Position numbers and translations under genes: made by a program
Source: CAG-964 sp902789345
GTDB lineage: Bacteria; Bacillota; Clostridia; Oscillospirales; Acutalibacteraceae
Assembly (NCBI GenBank): GCA_052117325.1
Contig: JBQKJJ010000007.1
Strand: one strand, 5' to 3'
DNA: 64,000 bases
Shown: one piece after another, positions 32,782 through 42,600 of the stretch
Layout: each line of letters opens with the position of its first letter
How positions within the stretch are numbered: the stretch's first letter is position 1
Notes under the pieces: generated by a model
Told to the model about the DNA's origin: nothing
What the model saw: only the letters and a program-made list of their open reading frames with translations
Databases searched by the model: none

Positions 32782-34008
32782 ATGGATATGAAAAAGTATT
32801 TTGAAAACAGAATTGAAACTTTGCAGAATAAGCGCACAGAGCTTAAAAACGGCATTGAAAACTTGTCAGCTGAGGAAATCAAGGATAGATTTTCACAGAT
32901 AGACAATATCGATACAGAAATTGCTGACTGTAAGGCACAGCTTACAGAAATCGAGAACGCTTGGCAGGCACAGCAGAACCCACAGCCACAGGGCGGTGTG
33001 AATGTTAAGGGTACAGCAGGCGGCACAGCTGTAACAGATAAGTTCAATACAACTGAGTACAAGAACAAGTTTATGGATTTCTTCTGCCGTGGTACAAAGA
33101 TTAAAAACGAAGCCGGCACAACAACTACAACAGATGCTTCGGCTGTTATCCCTACAGAGCTGTCAACTGAGATTATTCAAAAGGTCGAGAGCTACGGCAA
33201 CCTTTATGCTAAGGTTACCAAGACAAATATTAAGGTCGGCTACTCTATTCCGGTACTGTCACTAAAGCCAACAGCGACTTGGTTTGGTGAGAGTTCAGCA
33301 ACAACTAGCGCACAGAAGCTTAAGGCTGACGAAAAGATTACCTTTAGTGCATACGGCCTTGAGGTTAAGGTTAGCCGCTCGTTATTTGTTGAAGTAATGG
33401 CATACGACCAGTTTAAGGCATTGTTTGTGCCTCTGATGACCGAGGCAATAGTCAAGGCTATTGAGGGTGCTATTGTAAACGGTAGCGGTACAGATAAGCC
33501 GCTGGGTATTACTAAGGACACAAGAGTACCAACTGGCAATGTTATCTCACTAACCGAGGCAGAGTTTAAGTCCTGGGAGGCTTGGCAGAAAAAGGTTGTT
33601 GCTAAGATTAAGAAATCTTATCAGCACGGCGAATTTATTATGGAGCAGAGCACATATAGCGGTTACATCAACGGTATGGTAGACGCTGACGGTCAGCCGA
33701 TTGCACGCACAAACTACGGCATTGACAATGGTGAGACTTACTACTTTGCAGGTAAGCATGTTGAGACAACCGAGGACGATATTATTAAGTCATTTGACAG
33801 CGCTGCTGTTGGTGATGTTGTGGCAATTTTCTGCGACCTTAAAAATTATGTCCTAAACAGCAACCTACAGATTACTGCAGGTGAGTGGTACGACCACGAT
33901 ACCCACGAAACTAAAAATAATATGTTGCTTGTTTGCGACGGTAAGCTTGCTGACGCAAACGGCGTTTACTTGATTAAAAAGGCCGCAACTCCTAGCTCAG
34001 GTAAATAA
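32782..34008 (+). CDS. Major capsid protein (HK97 fold)
   Basis: A 408-residue protein. Residues about 1-80 form a charged coiled coil, the delta/scaffold domain normally removed by the protease before it. The rest is HK97-fold (VIPTELSTEIIQKVESYG, IPVLSLKPTATWFGE, VNGSGTDKPLGIT, ISLTEAEF). It builds the icosahedral head. RBS AGGAGG at 32766-32771. The composition is less AT-biased than early genes, as expected for high expression. Confidence 0.95.
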   Translation: MDMKKYFENRIETLQNKRTELKNGIENLSAEEIKDRFSQIDNIDTEIADCKAQLTEIENAWQAQQNPQPQGGVNVKGTAGGTAVTDKFNTTEYKNKFMDFFCRGTKIKNEAGTTTTTDASAVIPTELSTEIIQKVESYGNLYAKVTKTNIKVGYSIPVLSLKPTATWFGESSATTSAQKLKADEKITFSAYGLEVKVSRSLFVEVMAYDQFKALFVPLMTEAIVKAIEGAIVNGSGTDKPLGITKDTRVPTGNVISLTEAEFKSWEAWQKKVVAKIKKSYQHGEFIMEQSTYSGYINGMVDADGQPIARTNYGIDNGETYYFAGKHVETTEDDIIKSFDSAAVGDVVAIFCDLKNYVLNSNLQITAGEWYDHDTHETKNNMLLVCDGKLADANGVYLIKKAATPSSGK

Positions 34009-34020
34009 GGGTGATGTTTT

Positions 34021-34878
34021 ATGACGATTGACGAAATCGCAGTTAAAGTGTCACTATTACTGCAACGCTCAACCGACGAAAGTTTCCTTTCTGTTCTGCC
34101 TCTGTATTGCACAGAGGCACAGCAGATTATAAAAAACGCTGGTGTTAAAGATACCGTAGCCGAGAGTGCAAAAGCTGTCGGAGTTATTGCCCGTGGTGTG
34201 CTTGACCTGTGGAATTTTGGTGCTGGTGAGGGTAAGTTTTCACCGCTGTTTTTTCAACTTGTCGAGCAGCTAAAATATGACGACGGTACCAACGGCAAGT
34301 TAATCCTTGATGTGGAGCAAGGTGACGGCTGGTTTAAGCTGAAATATACTGACGGCACCGAGAGCGAGGAAATCCCTTGTGTAGGTAAGCCTGGGCCTCA
34401 AGGGGAACAAGGTCCCCAAGGTGAAAAAGGCGACCCTGGTCCTGCTGGTCCTGTTGGTCCGCAAGGCGTGCAGGGCGAACAAGGAGAGCGGGGATTACAA
34501 GGTCCAGCGGGACCACAGGGCGAGCCTGGCAATGACTATGTGCTCACAGATAACGACAAGCAAGAAATTGCAATCCTTAGCAAAAATGCAGTCAAAACCA
34601 AAATATCAACACCATTATCGAAAAACACAGACTATTATGTAGGCGAACAAGCTTCGGTAGCTTTGATTTTTTGGAAAAATAATCCCCAAAATGTAGCTGG
34701 CGATACAATTTATATTAATTTTAAAAGTGGTGAAACTGCTACAACATTAACATCTAGCGATTGTATCGGATTGGAAAAATTTGTACCAAATTCAAACAGC
34801 ATTTGTGAAATACACGCAGTGTTTGACGGAACGAATTGGGTTTGTCTGACTGCTCAAACAGAGGTAAAAAATGGTTAG
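34021..34878 (+). CDS. Head-tail connector domain fused to collagen-like fibre
   Basis: A 285-residue protein. Residues 1-about 88 (IDEIAVKVSLLLQRSTDESF, YCTEAQQIIKNAGVKD) resemble the gp6-type head-tail connector normally found right after the capsid gene. A short beta part leads into 17 Gly-X-Y triplets at about 122-172 (GPQGEQGPQGEK to GEPGND), and then a beta-rich C-terminal domain. Such collagen-like runs form triple-helical fibres on phages. One protein having both jobs is unusual. The end overlaps the next gene by eight bases. Confidence 0.75.
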   Translation: MTIDEIAVKVSLLLQRSTDESFLSVLPLYCTEAQQIIKNAGVKDTVAESAKAVGVIARGVLDLWNFGAGEGKFSPLFFQLVEQLKYDDGTNGKLILDVEQGDGWFKLKYTDGTESEEIPCVGKPGPQGEQGPQGEKGDPGPAGPVGPQGVQGEQGERGLQGPAGPQGEPGNDYVLTDNDKQEIAILSKNAVKTKISTPLSKNTDYYVGEQASVALIFWKNNPQNVAGDTIYINFKSGETATTLTSSDCIGLEKFVPNSNSICEIHAVFDGTNWVCLTAQTEVKNG

Positions 34879-35464
34879 TCGTAGAAGATTTATGGGGCAC
34901 TTATACAAAGAGCTTGAATATATCGAAAGTACAGGAACACAGTACATTGATACTAAATATATATGCAGTAATGATACAAAAATTGAAATTGATTTTGCTA
35001 TAGGCAGCTTCGATACAAGAAATGCTCTGTTTGGTATTATTGATAGTAGCGTCGGGGCTAATTCATATTTCTACAGCTGGATAAATAATAAAAAACTACA
35101 GCTCCGCTTTGGTGCAGTTGGCAAAACTATGCCGACTGAACTCGAAATAGGACAGAGGTATGTTTTAATTCAAGGTAAGCAAACGGCGAATGTGAATGAT
35201 GTTGAATTAGGCGGTTGGTCTAATGCCTTAACTAAAGCAACAAACAGTATATTTTTGATGGCGTTAAGAAATAACACAATTGCGAGTTATCAATTTAAAG
35301 GCAGGATATATGGTTTTAAAATTTATGAAAACGATATATTGGCTATGGATTTGATACCTGTTTTTGATAATAAAATAGGAGTTGCTTGTATGTATGACAA
35401 AATCAGTAATGAGTTTTTATATAACAAAGGAACTGGAAAATTTTTGTATGAATACAAACAATAA
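34871..35464 (+). CDS. Lectin-like (ConA/LamG fold) phage protein
   Basis: A 197-residue protein with the start ELEYIESTGTQYIDTKYICS and FKGRIYGFKIYENDILAMDLIPVFD. This concanavalin-like pattern is common in clostridial phage and cell-surface proteins. It probably sits at the end of the collagen fibre and binds host glycans. RBS is inside the previous gene. Start ATG 34871; ATG 34892 is possible. Confidence 0.7.
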   Translation: MVSRRRFMGHLYKELEYIESTGTQYIDTKYICSNDTKIEIDFAIGSFDTRNALFGIIDSSVGANSYFYSWINNKKLQLRFGAVGKTMPTELEIGQRYVLIQGKQTANVNDVELGGWSNALTKATNSIFLMALRNNTIASYQFKGRIYGFKIYENDILAMDLIPVFDNKIGVACMYDKISNEFLYNKGTGKFLYEYKQ

Positions 35465-35476
35465 AGGAGTGATTAA

Positions 35477-35782
35477 ATGTACGGTAAGCTAATAGGCGGT
35501 AAGTTTCAAGCGGCGCCTAATCCTATTACGATAGGCGTTAAAACTATTGCTAATCCAACTGTTGATATATTATCACAACAAGGATATTTGCCGGTCATTA
35601 CTACTAACCCTCCCAATAATGACGGTTGCTATTACACACCAGTATACTCGGAGCGTGACGGCAAAATATGTCAAGAATGGGAAGAACATAAAATTGATAA
35701 TGATGACAAATTAACAAAGCTCGAAGAACAAATAACAGATGTACAGGAAGCCCTGTGTGAGATCTATGAGCAGATTATTTAA
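35477..35782 (+). CDS. Hypothetical phage virion-associated protein (101 aa)
   Basis: RBS AAAGGAGTG before ATG 35477. The N-terminus is beta-rich (MYGKLIGGKFQAAPNPITIG), and the C-terminus is a coiled coil (DDKLTKLEEQITDVQEALCEIYEQI), as in XkdX-type or fibre-base proteins. Family uncertain. Confidence 0.6.
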   Translation: MYGKLIGGKFQAAPNPITIGVKTIANPTVDILSQQGYLPVITTNPPNNDGCYYTPVYSERDGKICQEWEEHKIDNDDKLTKLEEQITDVQEALCEIYEQII

Positions 35783-35801
35783 AAACGAGGAGGTGATAAA
35801 T

Positions 35802-35930
35802 ATGGCTATGATATATGTATCATTAATTGTAAAAGGCAAAAAAACATACAGTCAAGTACCTGCAAAGCTAAAACAAGAGGTTAAGCAGATTTTAATTGAT
35901 ATTGATTGTGCAAACCTTGTAGAGGAGTGA
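35802..35930 (+). CDS. CD1375-like small phage protein (42 aa)
   Basis: MAMIYVSLIVKGKKTYSQVP resembles the small CD1375 family of clostridial phages. RBS GAGGAGGTGAT is strong. The protein lies between fibre and lysis genes, as in related phages. No biochemical role known. Confidence 0.6.
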   Translation: MAMIYVSLIVKGKKTYSQVPAKLKQEVKQILIDIDCANLVEE

Positions 35931-35936
35931 TTTTAA

Positions 35937-36929
35937 ATGTCAAAAATTAAAGATATGACAAACCTTGCGCTAAAGCAACTCGGAAATGGTTACTCCAAAT
36001 ATTGTGCATACACAGGCACTTACTCAGAATGGTGTGCGTCGTTTGTATCCTGGCTTGCAGGACAAAACGATTTGATAGGCAAGTGCTTTATTAAGACAAC
36101 AGGTGCCGGCTCAATGCCGAGGGGTTGTGTACCGCTTGGTTACGGTGAGTTTTTTATTAAGGGTGCAAAACCTCCGCAGGAGGGTGACTGTATACTGTTT
36201 AGGTACGGCGGCACATACAGCGACCGGTACCACAGTGACCATATCGGCTATGTTTACAAAGTGGTCGGTAACTATGTATACACCGTGGAGGGTAATGTTG
36301 ATTGCAGTTCTTATAATTGGAGTTACCAAAACACGAGGGTTAGTGCAAAATGTCGTACGCTGTCAACCGATAGTGTGTATGCATTTTACAGACCAAAATA
36401 CCCTGACACAGCAACAGGAGGCGAGGACGAAATGAATTTTAAAAAAGGCGACAAGTCAGACGGTGTATTGGCGCTAAAAGCATTGATACAGCAGGCTTAT
36501 AATCTTGGTATTATAAAAAATACTTGTGACAATACTAACAGTTTTGGCGGTGGCACATACAAAGCTGTGCTTGAGGTACAAAAAAAGTACAAGCTTGAGC
36601 AGGACGGCATTGCAGGTACTAAGACTATTACTGCTCTGCGCAACGCTATAAACAGTGCTATCAGCAGCTCAAAGCGTTTTAAAGAAATGCACACAGGCGA
36701 TTGGAATGTAGGCGTGCAAAGCTATAAAGCTGTATGTGATGTTGCAAGACGCCTTAAATTAATTAATGCAAAGACTGACACTAAGCTGGGCTTTGGCGAC
36801 GGTACTGCAAAGGCTACAAAGCAGATACAGGCGCTCATCGGCGAAAAGCAGACAGGAATTGCTACTGAATATACAATTTCTCACGCCCGTGTGGTTATCA
36901 ACAATGCACTTGATAAGCAGCTGAAATGA
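35937..36929 (+). CDS. Endolysin: CHAP-type amidase/peptidase with two peptidoglycan-binding repeats
   Basis: A 330-residue lysis enzyme. The N-terminal domain has a Cys33-His102-Asn120 triad (WCASFVSW, HSDHIGYV, TVEGN), a CHAP/NlpC-type peptidase-amidase. Two repeats of a peptidoglycan-binding helical domain follow at about 165-245 and 250-328 (GGGTYKAVLEVQKKYKLEQDGIAG and its shorter copy FGDGTAKATKQIQALIG). It cuts the host wall at lysis. It lies ahead of both holin-like genes and overlaps the first by four bases, which is not the usual location between head and tail. Confidence 0.85.
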   Translation: MSKIKDMTNLALKQLGNGYSKYCAYTGTYSEWCASFVSWLAGQNDLIGKCFIKTTGAGSMPRGCVPLGYGEFFIKGAKPPQEGDCILFRYGGTYSDRYHSDHIGYVYKVVGNYVYTVEGNVDCSSYNWSYQNTRVSAKCRTLSTDSVYAFYRPKYPDTATGGEDEMNFKKGDKSDGVLALKALIQQAYNLGIIKNTCDNTNSFGGGTYKAVLEVQKKYKLEQDGIAGTKTITALRNAINSAISSSKRFKEMHTGDWNVGVQSYKAVCDVARRLKLINAKTDTKLGFGDGTAKATKQIQALIGEKQTGIATEYTISHARVVINNALDKQLK

Positions 36930-37183
36930 GCGTGATAAATTTGGAAACAATAATTGTAGCACTAATTAGTCTTGCAGGCTCTGCAGTCGGTAGTTTATTC
37001 GGCATTGTGGTAAACTCCAAGTTAACAAATTACCGCCTAGAGCAGCTGGAAAACCGTGTTAATAAACACAACAATTTAATCGAGCGCACATATGACCTTG
37101 AAAAGGTCACTCGTGTGCAGGCGGAAAAAATTGCGGTGGCAAACCACCGCATTGACGACCTCGAAAGGAAGTGCGAAAAATGA
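36926..37183 (+). CDS. Holin-associated membrane protein (XhlA-like)
   Basis: An 85-residue protein with one membrane helix (IIVALISLAGSAVGSLFGIVV) and a C-terminal coiled coil (LEQLENRVNKHNNLIERTYDLEKV), the layout of XhlA-type lysis proteins. ATG overlaps the endolysin stop (ATGA). The next holin overlaps its end, so the three form a lysis cassette. Confidence 0.75.
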   Translation: MSVINLETIIVALISLAGSAVGSLFGIVVNSKLTNYRLEQLENRVNKHNNLIERTYDLEKVTRVQAEKIAVANHRIDDLERKCEK

Positions 37184-37434
37184 TAAATTGGCGAGTGAGA
37201 TTTAAAAACAAAAATTTTTGGTTGAGCTTTATCCCGGCTGTCTTGCTGTTGGTGCAGGTAACAGCAAATGTTTTTGGATTTAATTTTGATTTTGGCGACC
37301 TTGGCAATAAACTTATTGCGGTAGTTAATGCTGTTTTTGTTGTCCTCTCCCTCCTCGGCGTTGTTACAGACCCGACAACTGTTGGAGTAAGCGACAGCGA
37401 GCGTGCATTGACTTACACGCAGCCAAAGGAGTGA
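37180..37434 (+). CDS. Phage holin (phi LC3 family)
   Basis: An 84-residue protein with MINWRVRFKNKNFWLSFIPA, the start of the phi LC3 holin family, two membrane helices (FIPAVLLLVQVTANVFGF and LIAVVNAVFVVLSLLGVV) and VTDPTTVGVSDSERAL. It makes the pores that release the endolysin. ATG 37180 is chosen; GTG 37171 is possible. It overlaps the previous gene by four bases. Confidence 0.88.
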   Translation: MINWRVRFKNKNFWLSFIPAVLLLVQVTANVFGFNFDFGDLGNKLIAVVNAVFVVLSLLGVVTDPTTVGVSDSERALTYTQPKE

Positions 37435-37441
37435 GGGAAAA

Positions 37442-37786
37442 ATGGCGTATAGTTTTCCACAGCGCTTGAACACACTGTTTTTGCTGATGTTGCCGACAAC
37501 CAAACGCACTGAATATGGTACGCTTGAAGTCGGTTACACGCAAGGCAATGGCTTTTGGGCTTGCAAGCGCACCTTCGGCGGCACCGAAGAGGTCGTTAAT
37601 GGCGTCACTGTAATTAAAAATACAGCTGTAGTCGACTGTTATTTTAATGATAAAATAACAGCAAACTGCAGGCTCAAAGACAAAGAGGGGCGCTTGTGGC
37701 GAATAATTACAGAGCCTGAAAACATCAACGGCGAAAACAAGTATATGCAGTTTAAAATCGAAATTATCGAGGGCGTGAATAAGTAA
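37442..37786 (+). CDS. Head closure protein (head-tail joining)
   Basis: A 114-residue beta-barrel-like protein: PQRLNTLFLLMLPTTKRT, then DCYFNDKITANCRLKDKEGRLWRIITEPENI. This matches the Phage_H_T_join head-closure group, which seals the portal after packaging. It would normally follow the connector gene, which here is 3.4 kb upstream, because fibre and lysis genes are in between. Confidence 0.75.
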   Translation: MAYSFPQRLNTLFLLMLPTTKRTEYGTLEVGYTQGNGFWACKRTFGGTEEVVNGVTVIKNTAVVDCYFNDKITANCRLKDKEGRLWRIITEPENINGENKYMQFKIEIIEGVNK

Positions 37787-37787
37787 T

Positions 37788-38228
37788 ATGTCAAAAAAAT
37801 GGGGCATTGAGTATGGTGCACTGCAGGGATTTTTGGAGGAATTACGGCGTCTGGAAGCTGACACAAAAGGCACTGTCGAAAAAGCGCTAGTTGCAACACA
37901 AGACTACATAGCTGACCAAGCGGACAAGCACACCGAAGATAAATACTTGCCTGCTAAAGGTGAGTTTAAAAGTAATCCATCACAGATTAAATCGGCAATA
38001 ATTAGAGACCACAAGGTCGAGTGGGAATTGTCAAAAGCTCAGATTCGCACAGGGTTAAGCGCAGGAAAAGCACTATATTCAATTTTTTTGTTAAACGGCA
38101 CGCAAACAATGGAGCCAGCTAAGGGCTTAAAAAATGCCGTGCAAGGTGCAAGGGCAAAAAAAGCCGTTGCCGAAATCCAAAAAGACATATTTTATAAAGC
38201 TTGTGAGGAGGCGCACAAAAATGATTGA
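37788..38228 (+). CDS. HK97 gp10-type tail-completion protein
   Basis: A 146-residue protein with EELRRLEADTKGTVEKALVA, HTEDKYLPAKGEF, ALYSIFLLNGTQTMEPAKGL, the HK97 gp10-like pattern. These proteins sit at the head-tail junction. It begins two bases after the previous stop and overlaps the next gene by eight bases. Confidence 0.8.
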   Translation: MSKKWGIEYGALQGFLEELRRLEADTKGTVEKALVATQDYIADQADKHTEDKYLPAKGEFKSNPSQIKSAIIRDHKVEWELSKAQIRTGLSAGKALYSIFLLNGTQTMEPAKGLKNAVQGARAKKAVAEIQKDIFYKACEEAHKND

Positions 38229-38577
38229 TAATCCAATAAAATGGCTAATAAAATTTTTAAACAATAAAGGCTACGAGGTTTACCGGCAAGGCTCGTTGTC
38301 CGAGGGCGTGCCTTATCCTGCAAGCTTTTTTACTTATTACAACACATATACCGAGTATGACGCTTATTTTGATAACAGCGCAACTACGCTAGAGTATGCT
38401 GTTAGCTTGTATTTTTACAGTACAGATATATCACAGCTGTACACAGTGTTTGAGCAAATGCGCAAAGAGCTTAAAGCATACGGCTGGCTTTGTCCTGACG
38501 CCGGTGCAGATACACCGAGCGCGGATAAAGAACATTACGGAAGAGTATTTGAAATTTATTTTAAAGAAACGAGGTAA
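38221..38577 (+). CDS. Probable tail terminator protein
   Basis: A 118-residue protein (MIDNPIKWLIKFLNNKGYEV, EYDAYFDNSATTLEYAVSLYFYST) at the position of the tail terminator in HK97-type phages: after gp10 and before the major tail protein. Its alpha/beta pattern fits. No direct motif proves it. Confidence 0.65.
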   Translation: MIDNPIKWLIKFLNNKGYEVYRQGSLSEGVPYPASFFTYYNTYTEYDAYFDNSATTLEYAVSLYFYSTDISQLYTVFEQMRKELKAYGWLCPDAGADTPSADKEHYGRVFEIYFKETR

Positions 38578-38582
38578 ATTTT

Positions 38583-39221
38583 ATGGCAAATGAAATTGAA
38601 AAGGTAAGATTCAGAGGAATTGAAGGAGCCGTAATCGCAGAAGTGACTAAGGACGACGACAGCGGTATTACATTTGGTGAAGTAACTTCACTTATGGGCG
38701 CTAGCGAAATAAGCAAGGCTGTGGATAGTAAGTCGGATACTTATTATTGCGACAACATTGCAGCTGAAACATTGACCGCCAAGGGCCCAACGACATTAAA
38801 GCTGAAAGGTACGGTTCTGGGAAACAAAGTTAAAGCACTTATCACAGGAAATTCATACATTAGCGAAAAAGATAGCATCGTTGAAGTAGCGTCACCTGAT
38901 ATTAAGTATTTCGCCCTGGGCTATCTATATAAGCTAACTAACGGTCAGAGGATGCTTGTGTGGAACTACAAAGGCACTTTTGCAATCGGTGACGAAACAT
39001 ACGACACAGAAACAGACGGCACAGAAGCCACAGAGCAGGAAATCACATACACAAGTATTGATACCGTGTGTAAGTTTACATTGCCGGCACCGTCAGGAAG
39101 TGGCAATGTAACCAAGAGCATAAGGAACTATATCGTTCCTGAGAGCCAGACGGTCACTGCAACTAAATTTTTCCAAAAGGTTACACTGCCAGTTGAAGCT
39201 AGCTCGGTATCAACATCGTGA
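38583..39221 (+). CDS. Major tail tube protein
   Basis: A 212-residue beta-rich protein (EGAVIAEVTKDDDSGITFGE, ALGYLYKLTNGQRMLVWNYK, GTFAIGDETYDTETDGTEATEQEITY) of the siphovirus major tail protein family, which stacks in hexamers to make the tail tube. Position before chaperone and tape-measure genes agrees. The C-terminus (VPESQTVTATKFFQKVTLP) looks like a small extra domain. Confidence 0.88.
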   Translation: MANEIEKVRFRGIEGAVIAEVTKDDDSGITFGEVTSLMGASEISKAVDSKSDTYYCDNIAAETLTAKGPTTLKLKGTVLGNKVKALITGNSYISEKDSIVEVASPDIKYFALGYLYKLTNGQRMLVWNYKGTFAIGDETYDTETDGTEATEQEITYTSIDTVCKFTLPAPSGSGNVTKSIRNYIVPESQTVTATKFFQKVTLPVEASSVSTS

Positions 39222-39655
39222 TTAGTTTATATAAATTAACTTTCAAAAATGTGCTGCGTCTTTTTGAATTGTGCGAATTTGACGAAACATCCAATGTTGA
39301 CAGTTTTGCGTTAAAGCTCTCTGAAAATTACCAAGAGCTTATGTCAATGCTCGAGGTTGAGAGCAGCGAGCTAATGACTGCAGTTTTAAAAATACAAAAA
39401 CAAATTTTTGAATATTGCGGTAAGTTAAGCAAAAATTCTTCAAAGGGCGGTACAGACGACAGTGCTGTGCCGTCCTTTTACATAAGCTTGTGCAACATCA
39501 AATTTAGCTCAACTGTTAATTTTAATTGCACAGCTTTTGACATTGACAACGCCTTATTTGTTGATGTTATTGACAATGTAGCACAATTTTTACAAGTTAA
39601 GCACACAGCACAAGCAAGCAACCGGGTACGCGCAACAGACGATGATTTATTTTAA
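39218..39655 (+). CDS. Probable tail assembly chaperone
   Basis: A 145-residue protein with GTG start 39218 overlapping the tail gene stop. Position directly before the tape-measure gene and helical content (LYKLTFKNVLRLFELCEFDET) fit a tail chaperone (gpG-like). I see no second frame or slippery site before 39671, so the usual frameshifted GT product is not evident. Confidence 0.65.
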   Translation: MISLYKLTFKNVLRLFELCEFDETSNVDSFALKLSENYQELMSMLEVESSELMTAVLKIQKQIFEYCGKLSKNSSKGGTDDSAVPSFYISLCNIKFSSTVNFNCTAFDIDNALFVDVIDNVAQFLQVKHTAQASNRVRATDDDLF

Positions 39656-39670
39656 GGCAGGTGGGCTAAA

Positions 39671-42600
39671 ATGGCAAGAAAAGACGAAGCGTCATATAAG
39701 TATAGCATTGATATTTCAGAGCTAAAGAAGGGCATTACAGACGCTAACAGGAAGATTAAAGAGGCACAGTCAGAGTTCAGAGCTGCCAGTGCGGCTATGG
39801 AGGATTGGGAAGATACTACTGACGGGCTGGAAGCAAAGTTGAAGTCGCTGGATAAAGTGCAAGAGGAAGAGAAGAATAAACTTGCACTTGTAGAGAAGCA
39901 GTTAAAACTGACTAACGAGCGATACGGTGAAAGCAGTGCCCAGGCGACTAATATGCGTATTAAGCTTAATAATCAGCAAGCTGCGTTGAATAAGGTCGTT
40001 AATGAATACAACAAATATTCGCAGCGACTTGACGATGTAAGAGCTGCGGAAAAAGAAGCAACAAATGCAGCAGATGATTTAGCTGAAAGTTTTGAAGAAG
40101 CAAACGACGCAGCAAGCAAAACAGACGGCTATACTATGGCTAAAGATGTGATGTCAAATTTAATGTCGGACGGCATCGAAAAAGTTACAGAAAAAGTCAA
40201 AGATATGGTGCTTGAGCTATCAGGAGCACAGACGGCTTATAACAATTTTTCTGCAAAAACGGGTGCTGTAGGACAAGAGTATAACGACGCTATAGACAGT
40301 TTGTATAACAATGCGTATGGCAGCGACCGCACGGCTATTGCTGAGGCAATGGCCGAGGTACAACAGCAAACAAACGAGATGGATAGCTCTAAACTTGAGG
40401 ACTACACTGCAAAAGCAATGTTGCTCGAGGAGACATTTGGTTACGACGTACAAGAGAGTATGCGTGCGGTCAATATGCTTATGGAGCAGTTCGGTGTGAC
40501 GAGTGATGAGGCATTTAATATGCTTACACAAGCTTCGCAAGCTGGACTTAACAAAAACGGCGACCTGTTAGACACGGTAAACGAATACTCGGTGCATTAC
40601 AAGCAGCTGGGCTACAGTGCGGAAGAAATGTTTAACAGCTTACAAAACGGTACAGCTGAGGGAACATTTAGCGTTGATAAGCTAGGCGACGCTATGAAAG
40701 AGTTTGGTATAAGGACCAAAGACACAGCTACCACCACGCAAGAGGGATTTGGCTTGTTAGGCTACTCTGCCGGGGTGTCAGCGGAGCAGATACAAAAAGC
40801 CGAGGAAGAAATTGCAAAACTTGAAAAAAATTTATCTTACGCACAAGCAGAGCAAGCTGGATTTAATGAAAAGACCAGCGACCTTACAAGGCAGAAAAAC
40901 GCCGACAAAATCGCTGAATATTCTGACGCTTTGGAAGCTGCAAAGCGTAACCTTAACAGTTTAAAAAACGAGGGCAAAGGTGCAAGCGGTAGTATTGCAG
41001 ATTTACAGGCGAGATTTGCAAAGGGCGGCGATACTGCAAAAAAAGCAACCGCCGAAGTGCTAAAAAAGCTATTTAGCATGGATGATAAAGTTAAACAAAA
41101 TCAAGCAGGCGTCGATTTGTTTGGCACGATGTGGGAAGACCTCGGTGTGGACGCTATTAAGGCGTTGACTGACACCCAGGGGGAAATCAGCAAAACCACC
41201 GACGCAATGGAAGAAATCAAGGATTTAAAATATGATGATGTAAACACCCAGCTGACGCAAATGTGGAGGGAAATAGAAACAGAATTCGTGAAACCTGTTG
41301 TCGAAAAAGCTATCCCCGAAATTAAAAACGGCGTAACCTGGGTTAAATCTAATTTGCCAACCATTGTGCCGGTACTGTCAACGATAGCCGGTATTATTGC
41401 GGGTATGTGGACTATAACAAAAGTCGGTAACTTTATCTCAGCTATAACATCCATAGCTACGCCCGTAGGCGCAGTTACAGCTGTAGTTGGTGCACTTGCT
41501 ACTGCTATTGGTGGAGTAGCCCTCGCCTTACAGCAAAATAACTTTTCCCTCCCCTCTGATGTGCAGGAGCATATCGATAAAGTAAATGAGCTTAGCGACG
41601 CTTATAATACTACCCACGACAACATAAAAAAAGCTGCTGACGATAACACAAGCAAATACAGCTACTACGAGGGCTTGTGGGATGAGTTGCAGAAAATCGT
41701 TGATCAAAACGGTAAAATAAAAGACGGCTATAAAGAGCACGCTGAATTTATATCAAACGAACTCAGCAAAGCAATGGGTAAAGACGGCGAAATCGGAATC
41801 GTAGATGGTGTTGTACAAAAGTGGAAAGAGCTGAAAGGTACAATTGAAAGCACTTTAAAGCTAGAGCAAGCTAAGTCTATGCTAAGCTCTTATGAGGGCA
41901 GTTATGACGAAGCTGTCACGAAACAGAAAACGGCACAAGACGCTTATAACAAGATATTGTCAGATATTAATGCATACGAAAAGCAGAAAACTGACAGGCA
42001 GAATGACCTTGGGAAATATCAAAACCAATTGTTGGGCGTCAACAAATTCGCAGAGCCTTACGAATACAATAAAATTCTCGGTCAAATTATGCAAGCCAAA
42101 GCGGATATTCAAAGGCTCGGCAGCGCACTCCACAGCGGCGATAATGCACTATATACTAAGCTGGATAACGCCGAAAAGGTGCTTGTTGGGTACAATGCGA
42201 TTATCGAAAACTACGGAAGGACGCAAGAGGCTATTATCAGCGGCGACGCTGATAAGGTTCAGCAAGCGTTGAGCAGACTGCAGAATGAATTTGTTACAGC
42301 TGATTCAGGCACAAAGAAAACGCTCGAAGCACAGATACAAACTTTGACAAGCAAATACAACGAAATGAAAGCAGCTAGTCAGGTTGAGGGTGCTAAGGTT
42401 AATAAGCAAGAGCTAACGAATATGGAATCGCTTATTAATTTAGCGAAACAAGAACTTGAAAAGTACAAAACAGCTACTCAGGAAAAGACAAAAGCCACGA
42501 ATAAGAGTGCTAAGAAGTCAGGCGAAGAACTGACTAAGAGTTTGAAAAAAGGTATTCAAAAAGGCATTAAAGACGGTCAGATTAAAGAACTTGCTGATAA

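Noticed and set aside
39218..39700. Programmed frameshift between tail chaperone frames
   Set aside because: No slippery heptamer or second frame of useful length was found before the tape-measure start.
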